From Flavobacteriaceae bacterium CP2B (GTDB taxonomy: Bacteria; Bacteroidota; Bacteroidia; Flavobacteriales; Flavobacteriaceae): a stretch of DNA of 42,485 bases. The notes under the pieces were generated by a model that saw nothing but the letters and a program-made list of their open reading frames with translations, was not told the origin of the DNA and ran no database searches. Where the stretch lies: NCBI GenBank assembly GCA_001683825.1, contig LXTR01000052.1, positions 1 to 42,485 of the forward strand, given 5' to 3'. The position numbers and the translations under genes are program-made. Shown here piece by piece: positions 23,229-32,010 of this stretch. Positions within the stretch are counted from its first letter, which is position 1, and each line of letters starts with the position of its first letter.

Positions 23229-24881
23229 TTATTTTTCTTTCCATCCGGGTCCGCGGACCACCCTGCCGGGAAATGCCCCGGTGTGCTCGCCATCCCGGAG
23301 GACCTGGGTGCCATTGACGAAAACATGGACCACCCCGCTGGCATACTGGTGCGGTTGTTCATAAGTGGCATTGTCTTCAATGTTTTGGGGGTCAAACAGT
23401 ACCAAATCGGCATAATATCCTTCCTTGAGGGCGCCCCTTTTTTCCAGTTTAAGGTTGGTGGCAGGCAGGGTGGTAAGCCTGCGGACGGCCTCCTCCAACG
23501 AGATCACCTTGGCTTCCCGGACATACTTCCCCAGGAGGCGGGCAAAAGACCCGTACGCCCTGGGGTGGGTGCTCTGTTTGAGGAATACCCCTTCGTTGGT
23601 GTAGGAACCCGCATCCGAGCAGATGGCCATATAGGGCAGGGCCAACTTCTTTTTTATATTTTCCTCCGACATGGAGAAATAGACTACCTGTATACGGCTG
23701 TCGTCTTCATAGATGAGGTCTGTCACGGTTTCCGCGGGGCTTTTGCCGCGTGCTGCCGCCACCTCCGCCAGGGTTTTTCCGATCAGCTGCCTCATGGCTT
23801 TGTTCTTGAAGCCCACCAGTAAGATCTTTTCCGGGGGCACGTGGAATTCCGTTTCCCGGATCATTTGCAACCTTTTTCCGGGTTGGGCCATGAGTTCCAT
23901 GGTTTTTTGGTGCCCTCCTTCTTTGGCCCAGTCAGGCAATAGTACGTTCAGGCCGGTGGAACTGGCCTCATAGGTATACATGTCTGTGGTGATGGCAAGC
24001 CCCCTGGCACGCGCGCTGTCAATACATTGGATGGCCTGTTCCAACAGCGGCCAGTTTTCAGTCCCGGAGGCCTTGAAATGGTAGATCTCCGCAGGGAGTT
24101 TGGCTTGATCGGAAATCCGAATGAGTTCCCGTACGGCTTCCAGCAACTGGCTTTCTTCGTCCCGTATATGGGAAATGTACATGCCTCCGTACTCCGAAAC
24201 CACTTTGGCCAGTTCAATGATTTCCCCGGTGCTGGCGTGTCCGCTGGGGACATAGATCAGGGAGGTGGAAAGGCCCACAGCCCCTTCTTCCATAGCCCTG
24301 CGGGTAAGGGCTTTCATCTCTTCGAGTTCCTCTGGTTCAGCGGGGCGGTTTTCATACCCCATAACATACTGCCGCAAGGTGCCATTTCCCACAAAGGAGG
24401 CAATGTTGGTAGAAACCCCCTTGTTTTCAAGATACTCCAGGTACTCCCCCAGGCTCGACCATTCGATTTCATAGGATATGTCCTGCTGGGAATCGCGCAT
24501 CTCATTTTTCATGGCCTCATTCAGGGGGCCCATGGAATGGCCTTCACCCATCACTTCCAGGGTCACCCCCTGGCGGAGGTCACTCTGCGAACGACCGTCT
24601 TCTATAAGCGAAACATTGGCCCAACTCAGCATATTGATAAAGCCGGGTGCGATGGCCAGGCCACTGGCATCGATTTCCCGCTTGCCTTTTGCCCCGCTGA
24701 GGTCACCCATGGCCGCAATGGTATCTGCATTCAGCGCCACATCCCCTAAATAGGAGGGTTTTCCCGAACCATCCAGGATTTGCCCGCCCCTGATAATCAG
24801 CTCATAGGTAGGTGGTTTTTGACAATTTAGCAGCCAGAGGGCTGGGAGAAGCAACAAAATCAGGCCCGATCGTTTTCGCAT
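23229..24881 (-). CDS. N-acyl-D-amino-acid deacylase-like amidohydrolase lipoprotein with altered metal site
   Basis: A 550-residue amidohydrolase-superfamily lipoprotein (lipobox WLLNC, C20). The fold matches D-aminoacylases: an N-terminal beta-sandwich strand (YELIIRGGQILDGSGKPS), TIM barrel, and C-terminal strands (GYYADLVLFDPQNIEDN, VFVNGTQVLRDGEHTG). H238 (YISHIRDE), H268 (EIYHFKASG) and D423 (CSDAGSY) are at expected positions. The usual GFIDxHxH reads GFINMLSW (80-87), and the Cys ligand region (normally GNCG) reads GEGHSMGP (112-119). Thus the HxH pair and the Cys ligand of the characterised Alcaligenes enzyme are absent. It may use one metal bound differently, or a different reaction. 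Gene order links it to the NRAMP-like transporter 23 bases upstream. Confidence 0.88.
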   Translation of the reverse strand: MRKRSGLILLLLPALWLLNCQKPPTYELIIRGGQILDGSGKPSYLGDVALNADTIAAMGDLSGAKGKREIDASGLAIAPGFINMLSWANVSLIEDGRSQSDLRQGVTLEVMGEGHSMGPLNEAMKNEMRDSQQDISYEIEWSSLGEYLEYLENKGVSTNIASFVGNGTLRQYVMGYENRPAEPEELEEMKALTRRAMEEGAVGLSTSLIYVPSGHASTGEIIELAKVVSEYGGMYISHIRDEESQLLEAVRELIRISDQAKLPAEIYHFKASGTENWPLLEQAIQCIDSARARGLAITTDMYTYEASSTGLNVLLPDWAKEGGHQKTMELMAQPGKRLQMIRETEFHVPPEKILLVGFKNKAMRQLIGKTLAEVAAARGKSPAETVTDLIYEDDSRIQVVYFSMSEENIKKKLALPYMAICSDAGSYTNEGVFLKQSTHPRAYGSFARLLGKYVREAKVISLEEAVRRLTTLPATNLKLEKRGALKEGYYADLVLFDPQNIEDNATYEQPHQYASGVVHVFVNGTQVLRDGEHTGAFPGRVVRGPGWKEK

Positions 24882-24904
24882 ATTGGATAGGTTTCAATGG
24901 ATCA

Positions 24905-26263
24905 TCAGCTAAACCATTTGGTAACTCCAAGGGTAGCCACACCTAAAATACTAAGAATACTTATCCAGAGAACAAGATCGTAGAAAAATCCGGGTTTAAA
25001 CGAAGGAGACAGGCGTTTGTAACGGAAATGCAACACCGCGAAAACGACCAGGCACAGCAAAAAGGAGCCTACGATACCCCCCGTAATGACCATGAGTACC
25101 GGCAACCTGATGAATACGAAGAGGGTGGCCCACAACAAGGGGATCACCCAGGCAAGGATGGCGATGGTTTTCATGCGAACCCTGCGGTCACTGAAACGGA
25201 TCCATTGCAACTGGCCAAAAATGTCGGTGACCTGCCGGGTCCAGGCCGCCAGGGCGGCGAAGAGCGTTGAAAACAGGGTGATAAACGCGCCCACCAGGAA
25301 AGCGGTCCGCGCCTGGGGCCCCAAAGATTCCGTATACATGGCCGACAAGGTCTCGATCATGGCATAACCTTCCGGCACATGGCCCTTCATATGCAATACC
25401 GCGGCACCCAGCAGGTAAAAAGCCGCCGTAACCGTGGTGTACACACACATGGCGATCAGGGCGTCGAGCTTCATCACCCTGATCCAGCCACGGGCCCTAC
25501 GCTCCCAGGCCTCGGAAGCATCGTTGCGCCCGGTATAGGCGGCGTACCCCTTTTCTAGGCACCAATAGTTGTAGTGGATGATTTCATCGCCCCCGACCCC
25601 GGTAATCCCAAAAGCGCCAATGGCCACGGCCACGGCCTCGGGAGGCAATTGAAATTGCAGCCCCGTCCAGATACTGGCCCAGGAGATCTGGTAGGGGGTA
25701 AAGCTTAGAAAATACAGGGAAGAAAATGTAAAAAGGGTAAAAAGGCCGATCATGGTGAGTGAAATACGCTCAATATAGGTATAGTAGCCCCGGTAAACCA
25801 TCAGGGCCACCACGATGGCGATGATAAAACAGTAAAAAGGGATACCCAGCCCCGGGGCGGCAATATGGAGGATGATGGCAACGCCCCCGACAATACCACC
25901 TACCTGCAGCAGTTTGATGGCCATGACGAACAAAACCGTCCATACCGTCCATTTGGCCTTCCCGAATCGGGGGCCGGGCAAGGCGTTAAACGCCTGCATG
26001 GCCGTTTCGCCGGTAAGGATGGTGTGTTTGCCGAATTCGAGCTGCACGGCGACCTTCACGATACAACTTACGATGATGACCCAAAAGGTAATAAACCCGG
26101 CTCGCGCCCCCAGGGTAGTGGTCGCGATTAATTCCCCACTCCCCACGATAGACGCAGACAAGATAAAACTGGGTCCCAGGAACCGCAGTTGCCCCCGCAA
26201 GGCGGTGGGAGGTTCCCTGATCATTTCGGGGGGCAGGATATAGGGATCTTGTGGAATGGACAT
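24905..26263 (-). CDS. NRAMP-fold membrane transporter lacking the canonical metal-binding motifs
   Basis: Integral membrane protein of 452 residues with about 11 hydrophobic segments and the NRAMP/LeuT-type layout. Helix 1 (GPSFILSASIVGSGELIATT, from residue 30) aligns with NRAMP helix 1, but the DPGN metal motif is replaced by GSGE (41-44). Helix 6 (GAFGITGVGGDEIIHYNYW, 216-234) lacks the Met-Pro-His motif and instead carries D226, E227 and H230. NRAMP proteins import Mn2+ or Fe2+ with protons. With both motifs changed this member may carry another ion or an organic solute. It sits 11 bases after a sugar isomerase/epimerase-like gene and 23 before an amidohydrolase gene, so a role as importer of the pathway's substrate is inferred. 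Confidence 0.87.
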   Translation of the reverse strand: MSIPQDPYILPPEMIREPPTALRGQLRFLGPSFILSASIVGSGELIATTTLGARAGFITFWVIIVSCIVKVAVQLEFGKHTILTGETAMQAFNALPGPRFGKAKWTVWTVLFVMAIKLLQVGGIVGGVAIILHIAAPGLGIPFYCFIIAIVVALMVYRGYYTYIERISLTMIGLFTLFTFSSLYFLSFTPYQISWASIWTGLQFQLPPEAVAVAIGAFGITGVGGDEIIHYNYWCLEKGYAAYTGRNDASEAWERRARGWIRVMKLDALIAMCVYTTVTAAFYLLGAAVLHMKGHVPEGYAMIETLSAMYTESLGPQARTAFLVGAFITLFSTLFAALAAWTRQVTDIFGQLQWIRFSDRRVRMKTIAILAWVIPLLWATLFVFIRLPVLMVITGGIVGSFLLCLVVFAVLHFRYKRLSPSFKPGFFYDLVLWISILSILGVATLGVTKWFS

Positions 26264-26274
26264 GCCCGGGTTGG

Positions 26275-27108
26275 TTAGAGCTGCTGCATAAACTGCATAT
26301 TGTGTTTCATGCTCTCCAGGGGCGAACTGGCATATTCTTCCTGTTCTATAAAGATATGTGCTACCCCGGAGGCTTTCTGGTGTGCCATCATCAGGGGTAT
26401 ATCAAGGCCGCCTTTGCCAAATTCCGTACTTTGCTTTTCCGTCATGTCCATATCCTTGAGGTGCCAGAGGGGGAACCTGCCCGGGAAACGACTGAAATAA
26501 TCCAGTGGGTCTTTTCCTCCGATGATGACCCACCCCAGATCGAGTTCCATGTGCACGAGTTCCGGGTCTGTATGCTCAAGCAGGACATCGAAGAGTACCT
26601 GGCCCTGGTCCGATTCAAATTCGTACTCGTGGTTGTGATACCCGAACTTCAGGCCCATTTTCCGGCAGTCTTCCCCTGCCTTGTTGAAGGCTTCGGCCAC
26701 CCGCTGGTAATTGGCCACCGTCTGGCCGTTGCTGGGCATGGTGGAACATATCAGGTATTCCTGCCCGGAAAGTACCGCCTCTTCCATCGTCTTTTCCCAT
26801 TGGTTGTCCAGGTGGACATGCCCACTGACCAGTTGCATCCCCAGATCCCTGCAGATGGCACCCATTTCATCCGGGCGCAAGCCGTAATAGTGCCCTTTTC
26901 CACTGCGGGCGGTCTCGATTTTTTTGATACCGATCCCCGCAATCTTTTCAAGGGTTCCCCGGGGGTCTGCGGCCATTTCGTTGCGGAAGGTGTACAATTG
27001 AACGCCCAAGGCGCTTTTCACGGGTATCGGGAATGCCATTGAGGGCAGGAGGAAAGCCCCCAGGCCGAGGGCCGTGGATTGGATGAGGAATTTTCTTCGT
27101 GTTGTCAT
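26275..27108 (-). CDS. Tat-exported sugar phosphate isomerase/epimerase-like TIM-barrel protein
   Basis: Xylose-isomerase-like TIM barrel (AP endonuclease 2 superfamily), 277 residues. A Tat signal is evident (MTTRRKFLIQSTALGLGAF, RR at 4-5), so the enzyme works outside the cytosol. Metal-site residues of the family occur in LVSGHVHLD, GYHNHEYEFES, HMELDLGW and LWHLKDMD. Export argues against a phosphorylated substrate; free sugars or polyols are more likely. Many Bacteroidota gene sets for sugar oxidation contain such proteins. It lies 30 bases after the aldo/keto reductase gene. Confidence 0.9.
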   Translation of the reverse strand: MTTRRKFLIQSTALGLGAFLLPSMAFPIPVKSALGVQLYTFRNEMAADPRGTLEKIAGIGIKKIETARSGKGHYYGLRPDEMGAICRDLGMQLVSGHVHLDNQWEKTMEEAVLSGQEYLICSTMPSNGQTVANYQRVAEAFNKAGEDCRKMGLKFGYHNHEYEFESDQGQVLFDVLLEHTDPELVHMELDLGWVIIGGKDPLDYFSRFPGRFPLWHLKDMDMTEKQSTEFGKGGLDIPLMMAHQKASGVAHIFIEQEEYASSPLESMKHNMQFMQQL

Positions 27109-27138
27109 TGGGTCAGGGTTGTCGTTTTTTGGGTTGAT

Positions 27139-28116
27139 TTACTGAGACCAGGACGTGGGTTGTCTGTCCCAGCGGTGTTTCCGGAGTTCTTTGAACAGGG
27201 CTTCCGGCAAGCCCTTGCCGTCGCTAACGGCAGTGTTCATTTTTACATTACGGGCCTTCCGCATTCCCGGGATGATGGTACCCACCGTGGTATTCATGGT
27301 AATGAACCGCAGGGCCATTTCGGCCATGGTCATCCCCTTGGGGACCAGGGGTCTCAGGGCATCGGCCCTTTCGGCACTTGCGATCAGGTTTTCCGGCACA
27401 AAATAGGTCGCCCTCCAGTCACCCTCCGGGAAGGTGGTTTCCCTGGTGATGGAACCGGTGAGGGTGCCTTCGTCAAAAGGGACCCTGGCGATCACCCCGA
27501 TATCCAGTTGCCTGCAAAGGGGAAACAAAACATCTTCGGGTGCCTGGTCAAAAATGTTGTATATCACCTGTACCGCATCAATGGCCCCGGTTTTAAGGGC
27601 TTTGATCCCGTTTTCGGGTTCCCATCGGTTCATGCTGATCCCCATGGCGGCTATTTTGCCCGCTGCCTTGAGGTCTTCTATGGCGCGCTGCCACTCCTCC
27701 CGTTCAGACCAGCCATCGTCCCAGGTATGGAACTGCATAAGGTCTATCTGTTCCAGGCCAAGGTTCTTTAGGGTCTTATCGGTGTACTCCGTAATATGGT
27801 CAATGGGGTACGAGGCTTCATAGGGGTACTCCGGTTTGGCCGGCCATTTCAAATTCCTGGGGGGGATTTTACTGGCGGTATAGAGTTTATGACCGGGATG
27901 TCTCCGAACCAACTGTCCGAGCAGCTTTTCACTATGTCCCTCGCCATAGCCCCATGCAGTGTCGAAGAAGTTTACGCCCCGTTCTACCGCAAGGTCCAGT
28001 GATTTTGCAGACTGGAGGTCGTCTGATTCCGTCCAGCCGCCCATGCCCCACATGCCATAGCCTATTTCGCTAACGTTCCAGCCAGTCCTTCCAAATTTTC
28101 TATATTTCATATGCAT
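27139..28116 (-). CDS. Aldo/keto reductase
   Basis: NADPH-dependent TIM-barrel oxidoreductase of 325 residues, cytosolic (no signal). It starts MHMKYRKFGRTGWNVSEIG, the usual N-terminal hairpin; M3 (28110) is an equally good start. The catalytic tetrad is complete: D52 and Y57 (FFDTAWGYGEG), K83 (YTASKIPP) and H130 (MQFHTWDD). The GMWGMGGW stretch near residues 21-28 is typical of an uncharacterised AKR subgroup. It begins 14 bases after the DUF3500 gene stop and is followed closely by the isomerase gene, so it probably handles a sugar or keto-sugar intermediate of this pathway. Confidence 0.92.
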   Translation of the reverse strand: MHMKYRKFGRTGWNVSEIGYGMWGMGGWTESDDLQSAKSLDLAVERGVNFFDTAWGYGEGHSEKLLGQLVRRHPGHKLYTASKIPPRNLKWPAKPEYPYEASYPIDHITEYTDKTLKNLGLEQIDLMQFHTWDDGWSEREEWQRAIEDLKAAGKIAAMGISMNRWEPENGIKALKTGAIDAVQVIYNIFDQAPEDVLFPLCRQLDIGVIARVPFDEGTLTGSITRETTFPEGDWRATYFVPENLIASAERADALRPLVPKGMTMAEMALRFITMNTTVGTIIPGMRKARNVKMNTAVSDGKGLPEALFKELRKHRWDRQPTSWSQ

Positions 28117-28130
28117 CGTGTTTTCTCAGA

Positions 28131-29168
28131 TTATCTATGTTCCGCCGCATAATGTTCCATCAGCAGGTCCTCTGCAAAATCATTCGTCAGGTCGCGTACT
28201 ACGGTATGCACGTGGTTGGCGTTGTTTTGGGTGTTGTCAAACTCGATCAGCAACATGGGCCCCTGGATCCGGTAATAGTGCCCGTCGCTCTTGTCAAGGA
28301 CCCCTGCCCAGGCGAACGTCAGGTTCTCCAGGCCCGCATCTATGATTTTCTGGCGGAAAGTCCCCGAGAACTCCATCACGTAATTCCCGATATAGACTTC
28401 CAGTAATTCTTTAAACAGCTGTTTCTGATCTTCGGTAAGTGCGGTATAGGGGATGCCCTTTTGTTCGATGCCAGAGACCTTCCTTGCGGTGCCGGTGAAG
28501 ATCTCATAAGGCGCTTTATCATCAAAGATGGCCTGTTTTTGTTGTTCGGGACTCAGCGAATGCATCAGCGCATGGCCCAGGGATGATTCCCGGTTCAGCA
28601 CTTCCTTGCCTTTTTGCAAAGCTATTTTTACCACTCCGGGGTTGGTCCCCAAAAAAGTAGGGGTTGAAGAAACGATCGTACCCTCTGCCGAAGAAAAATT
28701 CAGGGAGATATGGTGCCCTTCAAACCGCCACCCCCAAAAGCCATCCGGCGCCGGGTTGCCAAAAATGCAAAAATGGTAATTCAGCGGGTCGCGCCAGGGG
28801 TTGCCATCCGAAAGGGTATGATTGTCATTCTCCATCAGTTTCAGGACCTTTTCGAGTTCCATGATCTCGCGGGTCTTTTGGTACCCCTGTTGGCTGAGGG
28901 ATGCCTTGAGCAGCCCTATCGCAGCTTCTTTCTGGGCCTCGTCAAAATCGTTGAAGGTGGGCCCCTTTCTGACTACGGGGATAAAATACCAGTTATAACG
29001 CTCTTCATCCGTTACCTGGTAAAGGGCTTTCTCCCTGAGTTCGGGGCTCAGTGCTTTGAGGAAGGCATTGGCTTTTTCGGAAATATCCTGCGCACTCAGG
29101 GACATGGACCCGATCAGGGCGGCCATGGAAAGCACAACGGTTGTATATTTTTTGAAATTCATACTCAT
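28131..29168 (-). CDS. Exported DUF3500 protein
   Basis: A 345-residue protein with a signal peptide (cleavage near SLSA-QDI, residue 26; M1 or M3 may start). The body matches DUF3500: YNWYFIPVVRKGPTFNDFD, LNYHFCIFGNPAPDGFWGWR, EGHHISLNFS, SSTPTFLGTNPG and a C-terminal YRIQGPMLLIEFDNTQNNAN, HVHTVVRDLTNDFA. Several conserved His and acidic residues (EGHH, HVHTVVRD) look like a metal site, and the family is usually exported. The biochemical function is unknown to me. It sits between the PD40 propeller and the aldo/keto reductase in the same direction. Confidence 0.88.
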   Translation of the reverse strand: MSMNFKKYTTVVLSMAALIGSMSLSAQDISEKANAFLKALSPELREKALYQVTDEERYNWYFIPVVRKGPTFNDFDEAQKEAAIGLLKASLSQQGYQKTREIMELEKVLKLMENDNHTLSDGNPWRDPLNYHFCIFGNPAPDGFWGWRFEGHHISLNFSSAEGTIVSSTPTFLGTNPGVVKIALQKGKEVLNRESSLGHALMHSLSPEQQKQAIFDDKAPYEIFTGTARKVSGIEQKGIPYTALTEDQKQLFKELLEVYIGNYVMEFSGTFRQKIIDAGLENLTFAWAGVLDKSDGHYYRIQGPMLLIEFDNTQNNANHVHTVVRDLTNDFAEDLLMEHYAAEHR

Positions 29169-29250
29169 GTTCAGGTTGTTTTTATAATTGATTCCGATTC
29201 ACTGAAAAGGCAGACACCAACTTGCTGCCCCGAAGCCATTGCATATCCGG

Positions 29251-30222
29251 CTATTCCGGACCCTCCAGCAGGCGGTAGCTTACAAAGGCCACCCGTTTGC
29301 TGTCCGGGGACCAGGAGGGGACGTTAATGGTGCCCTGCCCGCCAAATAATTCGGCCATCACGGTGACCTCACGTGTGTTGAGGTTCAATAACCGCAGGAG
29401 CACCTGCTTGTTCGGGGGGTGCTGTCCGGCCGGCACCTCCGTGCCAAAACTTACATATACCAGCCAATTGCCGTCCGGGGAAGGGTGGGCAAACCAATCG
29501 TTATAGGCATCGGTGGTTATCTGCTCCTGTTCCGAACCATCCGGGCGCATCCGCCAGATTTGCATGGTTCCCGTACGCGCCGAATTGAAATAAATATAAT
29601 GGCCATCCGGGGAATAATCGGGGCCGTCATCCAACAAATCAGCTGTGGTAAGCCTGGTTTCCACGCCTCCTTCAACATGGATGGTATAGACGTCATAATT
29701 CCCGTTGCGTTCTGCGCAATACGCCAGGGTTTTGCCGTCTGGAGACCAGCCATGCCAGTAGGATGGCCCTTTTTCCGTGATTTTCTTGGGAGTACCCCCG
29801 TCAATGGGCAGGGTATAGATCAGGGACTTACCGGTTTCGGTCCCGTCACTGATCACCAGGGTTTTGCCATCGGGCGAAATCCCGTGGTCGTTGTTGATGC
29901 GCCTGGCAAATCCCGTAGGGATGAGGCCGGGTTCTCCCCCTCCCACCGCGATCCGGTATAAAAGCCCATTATTGTTGTAAATGAGCGTTTGTCCATCAGG
30001 GGACCAATTGGGGGCTTCAATATGCGCATCGGTCCTCAGGACCACTTTTCTGTCAAGCTTTTCAATCCCAATGGTCTCCAGGGTGCTTTCAACCTGTTGC
30101 GCCACCTTTCTGCCAGGCGTTGGGACCGCATTCACAGCCCCCTGGTTGCCGGGCTGGTTCACTGGCATGACAAACGGAAACAGGAGCAGAACTCCCCATA
30201 GATAACGGCCAGACTGAAACAA
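29251..30222 (-). CDS. TolB-like PD40 beta-propeller protein, exported
   Basis: A 323-residue protein with a hydrophobic N-terminal segment ([13 protein letters not shown]), then repeated WD40-like PD40 units: [64 protein letters not shown] and [13 protein letters not shown]. Six SPDG-type repeats fit one propeller. The start shown is a TTG; no better ATG precedes the signal. Such propellers bind proteins, peptides or sugars and some accompany peptidases, but no hydrolase domain follows here. Binding of a pathway substrate or partner in the envelope is only a guess. It lies 82 bases upstream of the DUF3500 gene. Confidence 0.85.
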   Translation of the reverse strand: MFQSGRYLWGVLLLFPFVMPVNQPGNQGAVNAVPTPGRKVAQQVESTLETIGIEKLDRKVVLRTDAHIEAPNWSPDGQTLIYNNNGLLYRIAVGGGEPGLIPTGFARRINNDHGISPDGKTLVISDGTETGKSLIYTLPIDGGTPKKITEKGPSYWHGWSPDGKTLAYCAERNGNYDVYTIHVEGGVETRLTTADLLDDGPDYSPDGHYIYFNSARTGTMQIWRMRPDGSEQEQITTDAYNDWFAHPSPDGNWLVYVSFGTEVPAGQHPPNKQVLLRLLNLNTREVTVMAELFGGQGTINVPSWSPDSKRVAFVSYRLLEGPE

Positions 30223-30347
30223 GGTTTAGTAGTTTAGTGATGGACCTTTAAAATTAAGGAAATAGGAGATACGTACTGCGCTAAATTTGTCAATCTGTTC
30301 TTTAATTCATAAACCCAACCCAACAAAGGGGTGCGGACGGCCCCGGG

Positions 30348-30803
30348 TCAGTGCCTGGTGTCCCCCAGGGCTTCTTCTACAGCCTTCACGACAATGGCAA
30401 GGTCATTGACCCCGCGGAAACCGCTGAAGCCCACGGACAGTTGCATATCACCCAGGGCTATGGGTTGTCCCCCTTCCCACCCGATAAAGTCGGGCCGTTC
30501 TATTCCATAAGGCGCATCATCGAGTTTCCCGGCAAAGACCAATTCCTCAAACTTCCCCGTGGGTTTTTTAGTGATCCACACCTGGCTGGCTTTGATCCAG
30601 GCTATTCTGAAAAAGGCCCGTTGCCGGATGGGGTCGGTACCGTACATTTTACCGTATACCTGTCCGCTTTCATCTATGATACACACGGCCACATTGCCGC
30701 CGGCAATAGAGCGGTCTTCGTCAAAGGCCATGTAGTGGGGGATTTGTTTTTCAATGGATTGATAGACCCGTTCCAGGGCTGCGAGAAATACGTGTTTTTC
30801 CAT
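30348..30803 (-). CDS. HbpS/GlcG-like (heme-degrading family fold) protein
   Basis: A 151-residue cytosolic protein with the HbpS/GlcG layout: an N-terminal helix, GGNVAVCIIDESGQVYGKMY as the first two strands, AWIKASQVWITKKPTGKFEE as the helix carrying a conserved Lys-Ala-Thr-like stretch, then IALGDMQLSVGFSGFRGVND and a C-terminal helix. Members bind heme, cobalamin or glycolate-pathway ligands, or act as accessory proteins of small-molecule operons. It is shifted 125 bases upstream of the PD40 gene and could start the 30803-22261 transcript. Family assignment is fair; ligand unknown. Confidence 0.78.
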   Translation of the reverse strand: MEKHVFLAALERVYQSIEKQIPHYMAFDEDRSIAGGNVAVCIIDESGQVYGKMYGTDPIRQRAFFRIAWIKASQVWITKKPTGKFEELVFAGKLDDAPYGIERPDFIGWEGGQPIALGDMQLSVGFSGFRGVNDLAIVVKAVEEALGDTRH

Positions 30804-31173
30804 GTTTGGATACTGTTTAAGGTTCTTGATTCAGACGGGCCGATGAGCCTGTACCTGCCCTTTTTACCGGGTATTCAGGCCGGTGTAAGGGGCAGTCCAT
30901 CCACCTTGGGGGATACGGGTGCGCGCGGTTTTTCCGGACGCCGGAATCTTGGATCTGCGGTTGGTGGCATTTCCATACATGCCATATGCGTCAATAGCAT
31001 CTACGGTGGCCTGCCTTCCCCGGACCCGGCCTGAAAGGGAAAGGTACTAAAAATCTTCTCGCACAGGCCGGAAAACCCGTTACAGGGATGGGGTAGGGCC
31101 CAGGGGGGAAATACTTTGGCAAATCAGGGCTTACTACGCGCTGCGATTTGTATTTTTGCCCAAAATAACACCG
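30804..31173. other. 370-base intergenic region without a recognisable gene
   Basis: Divergent spacer between the HbpS-like gene (-) and mazG (+), the longest non-coding stretch here. It contains a perfect 6-base inverted repeat TTCCGG-ACG-CCGGAA at 30932-30946 and a -7 box for mazG at its right end. The open frames crossing it are continuations of antisense frames of neighbouring genes. No tRNA-like or riboswitch-like structure was recognised by eye. Confidence 0.5.
31151..31158 (+). promoter_or_regulatory. -7 box upstream of mazG
   Basis: TATTTTTG matches TAnnTTTG exactly, 15 bases before the ATG at 31174. No TTG is seen at the normal -33 distance. The predicted leader is only about 8-10 bases. 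Confidence 0.4.
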
Positions 31174-31947
31174 ATGAATTCCAGGAAAGCTCAAATCGAG
31201 GCCTTTGAACGCCTGCTTACCATCATGGACGAACTCCGGGAACAATGCCCCTGGGACCGGAAGCAGACTATGCAAACGCTACGCCACCTGACGATAGAAG
31301 AGACCTATGAACTGGGAGATGCCATCCTGGATAACGATTTGCAAGAGGTAAAAAAGGAGTTGGGCGACTTGTTGCTGCACATCGTCTTCTATGCCAGGAT
31401 TGGTTCTGAAAGCGGGGATTTTGATATGGCGGATGTGGCCAACGACATTTGCGAGAAACTGATCCACAGGCACCCCCATATTTATGGCGATGTCAAGGTA
31501 CAGGACGAAGAGGAGGTAAAGAAGAACTGGGAGAACATCAAGCTGCGTGAGGGGAAGAAGAGCGTACTCGAAGGGGTGCCCGGCAGCCTGCCTGCGCTGG
31601 TCAAGGCCAACCGTATCCAGGACAAGGTAGCCGGGGTGGGGTTCGACTGGGAGGAACCCCGACAGGTTTTTCAAAAGGTACAGGAGGAACTGGCCGAACT
31701 GCAGCAGGAGGTGGGTTCGGGCTCCGCTGATGCCATTGAAGCCGAATTCGGGGACGTGCTGTTTTCCATGGTCAATTATGCCCGTTTCCTGGATATCAAC
31801 CCGGAAAACGCCCTGGAACGGACCAACAAAAAGTTCATCAAGCGTTTTCAGTACCTGGAAAAGCGCGCCAAAGAGGCCGGTAAATCCCTGAAAGACATGA
31901 GCCTTACCGAAATGGATGTCTTTTGGGAAGAAGCCAAGAAGCTATAA
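31174..31947 (+). CDS. mazG: Nucleoside triphosphate pyrophosphohydrolase MazG
   Basis: Hydrolyses (d)NTPs to NMP and pyrophosphate, cleaning non-canonical nucleotides from the pool and, in E. coli, affecting ppGpp levels. The 257 residues contain two tandem all-alpha MazG domains: ECPWDRKQTMQTLRHLTIEE with EVKKELGDLLLHIVF (metal-binding EExxE...ExxD), and VQEELAELQQEV with EAEFGDVLFSMVNYAR. The first ATG at 31174 is used; a TTG 18 bases upstream overlaps the promoter box. A normal full-length housekeeping protein. Confidence 0.95.
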   Translation: MNSRKAQIEAFERLLTIMDELREQCPWDRKQTMQTLRHLTIEETYELGDAILDNDLQEVKKELGDLLLHIVFYARIGSESGDFDMADVANDICEKLIHRHPHIYGDVKVQDEEEVKKNWENIKLREGKKSVLEGVPGSLPALVKANRIQDKVAGVGFDWEEPRQVFQKVQEELAELQQEVGSGSADAIEAEFGDVLFSMVNYARFLDINPENALERTNKKFIKRFQYLEKRAKEAGKSLKDMSLTEMDVFWEEAKKL

Positions 31948-31980
31948 AAAAACCCTGGCCTGAAAACCGGGGGAACATAG

Positions 31981-31988
31981 TATCTTTG
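31981..31988 (+). promoter_or_regulatory. -7 box upstream of the MATE transporter gene
   Basis: Exact TATCTTTG, 22 bases before the TTG start at 32011. A -33 element is not evident. It suggests separate transcription of the MATE gene and those that follow. Confidence 0.4.
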
Positions 31989-32010
31989 CCCGCGTAAAAC
32001 CCAGGGGGAT

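Noticed and set aside
30932-30946. TTCCGG-ACG-CCGGAA hairpin as a terminator
   Set aside because: No T tract follows on either strand and it lies in a divergent spacer where no transcript should end.
30351-31034. Open frame of 227 codons on the plus strand through the HbpS-like gene and the spacer
   Set aside because: Most of it is antisense to the HbpS-like gene; its remainder in the spacer has no recognisable protein features.
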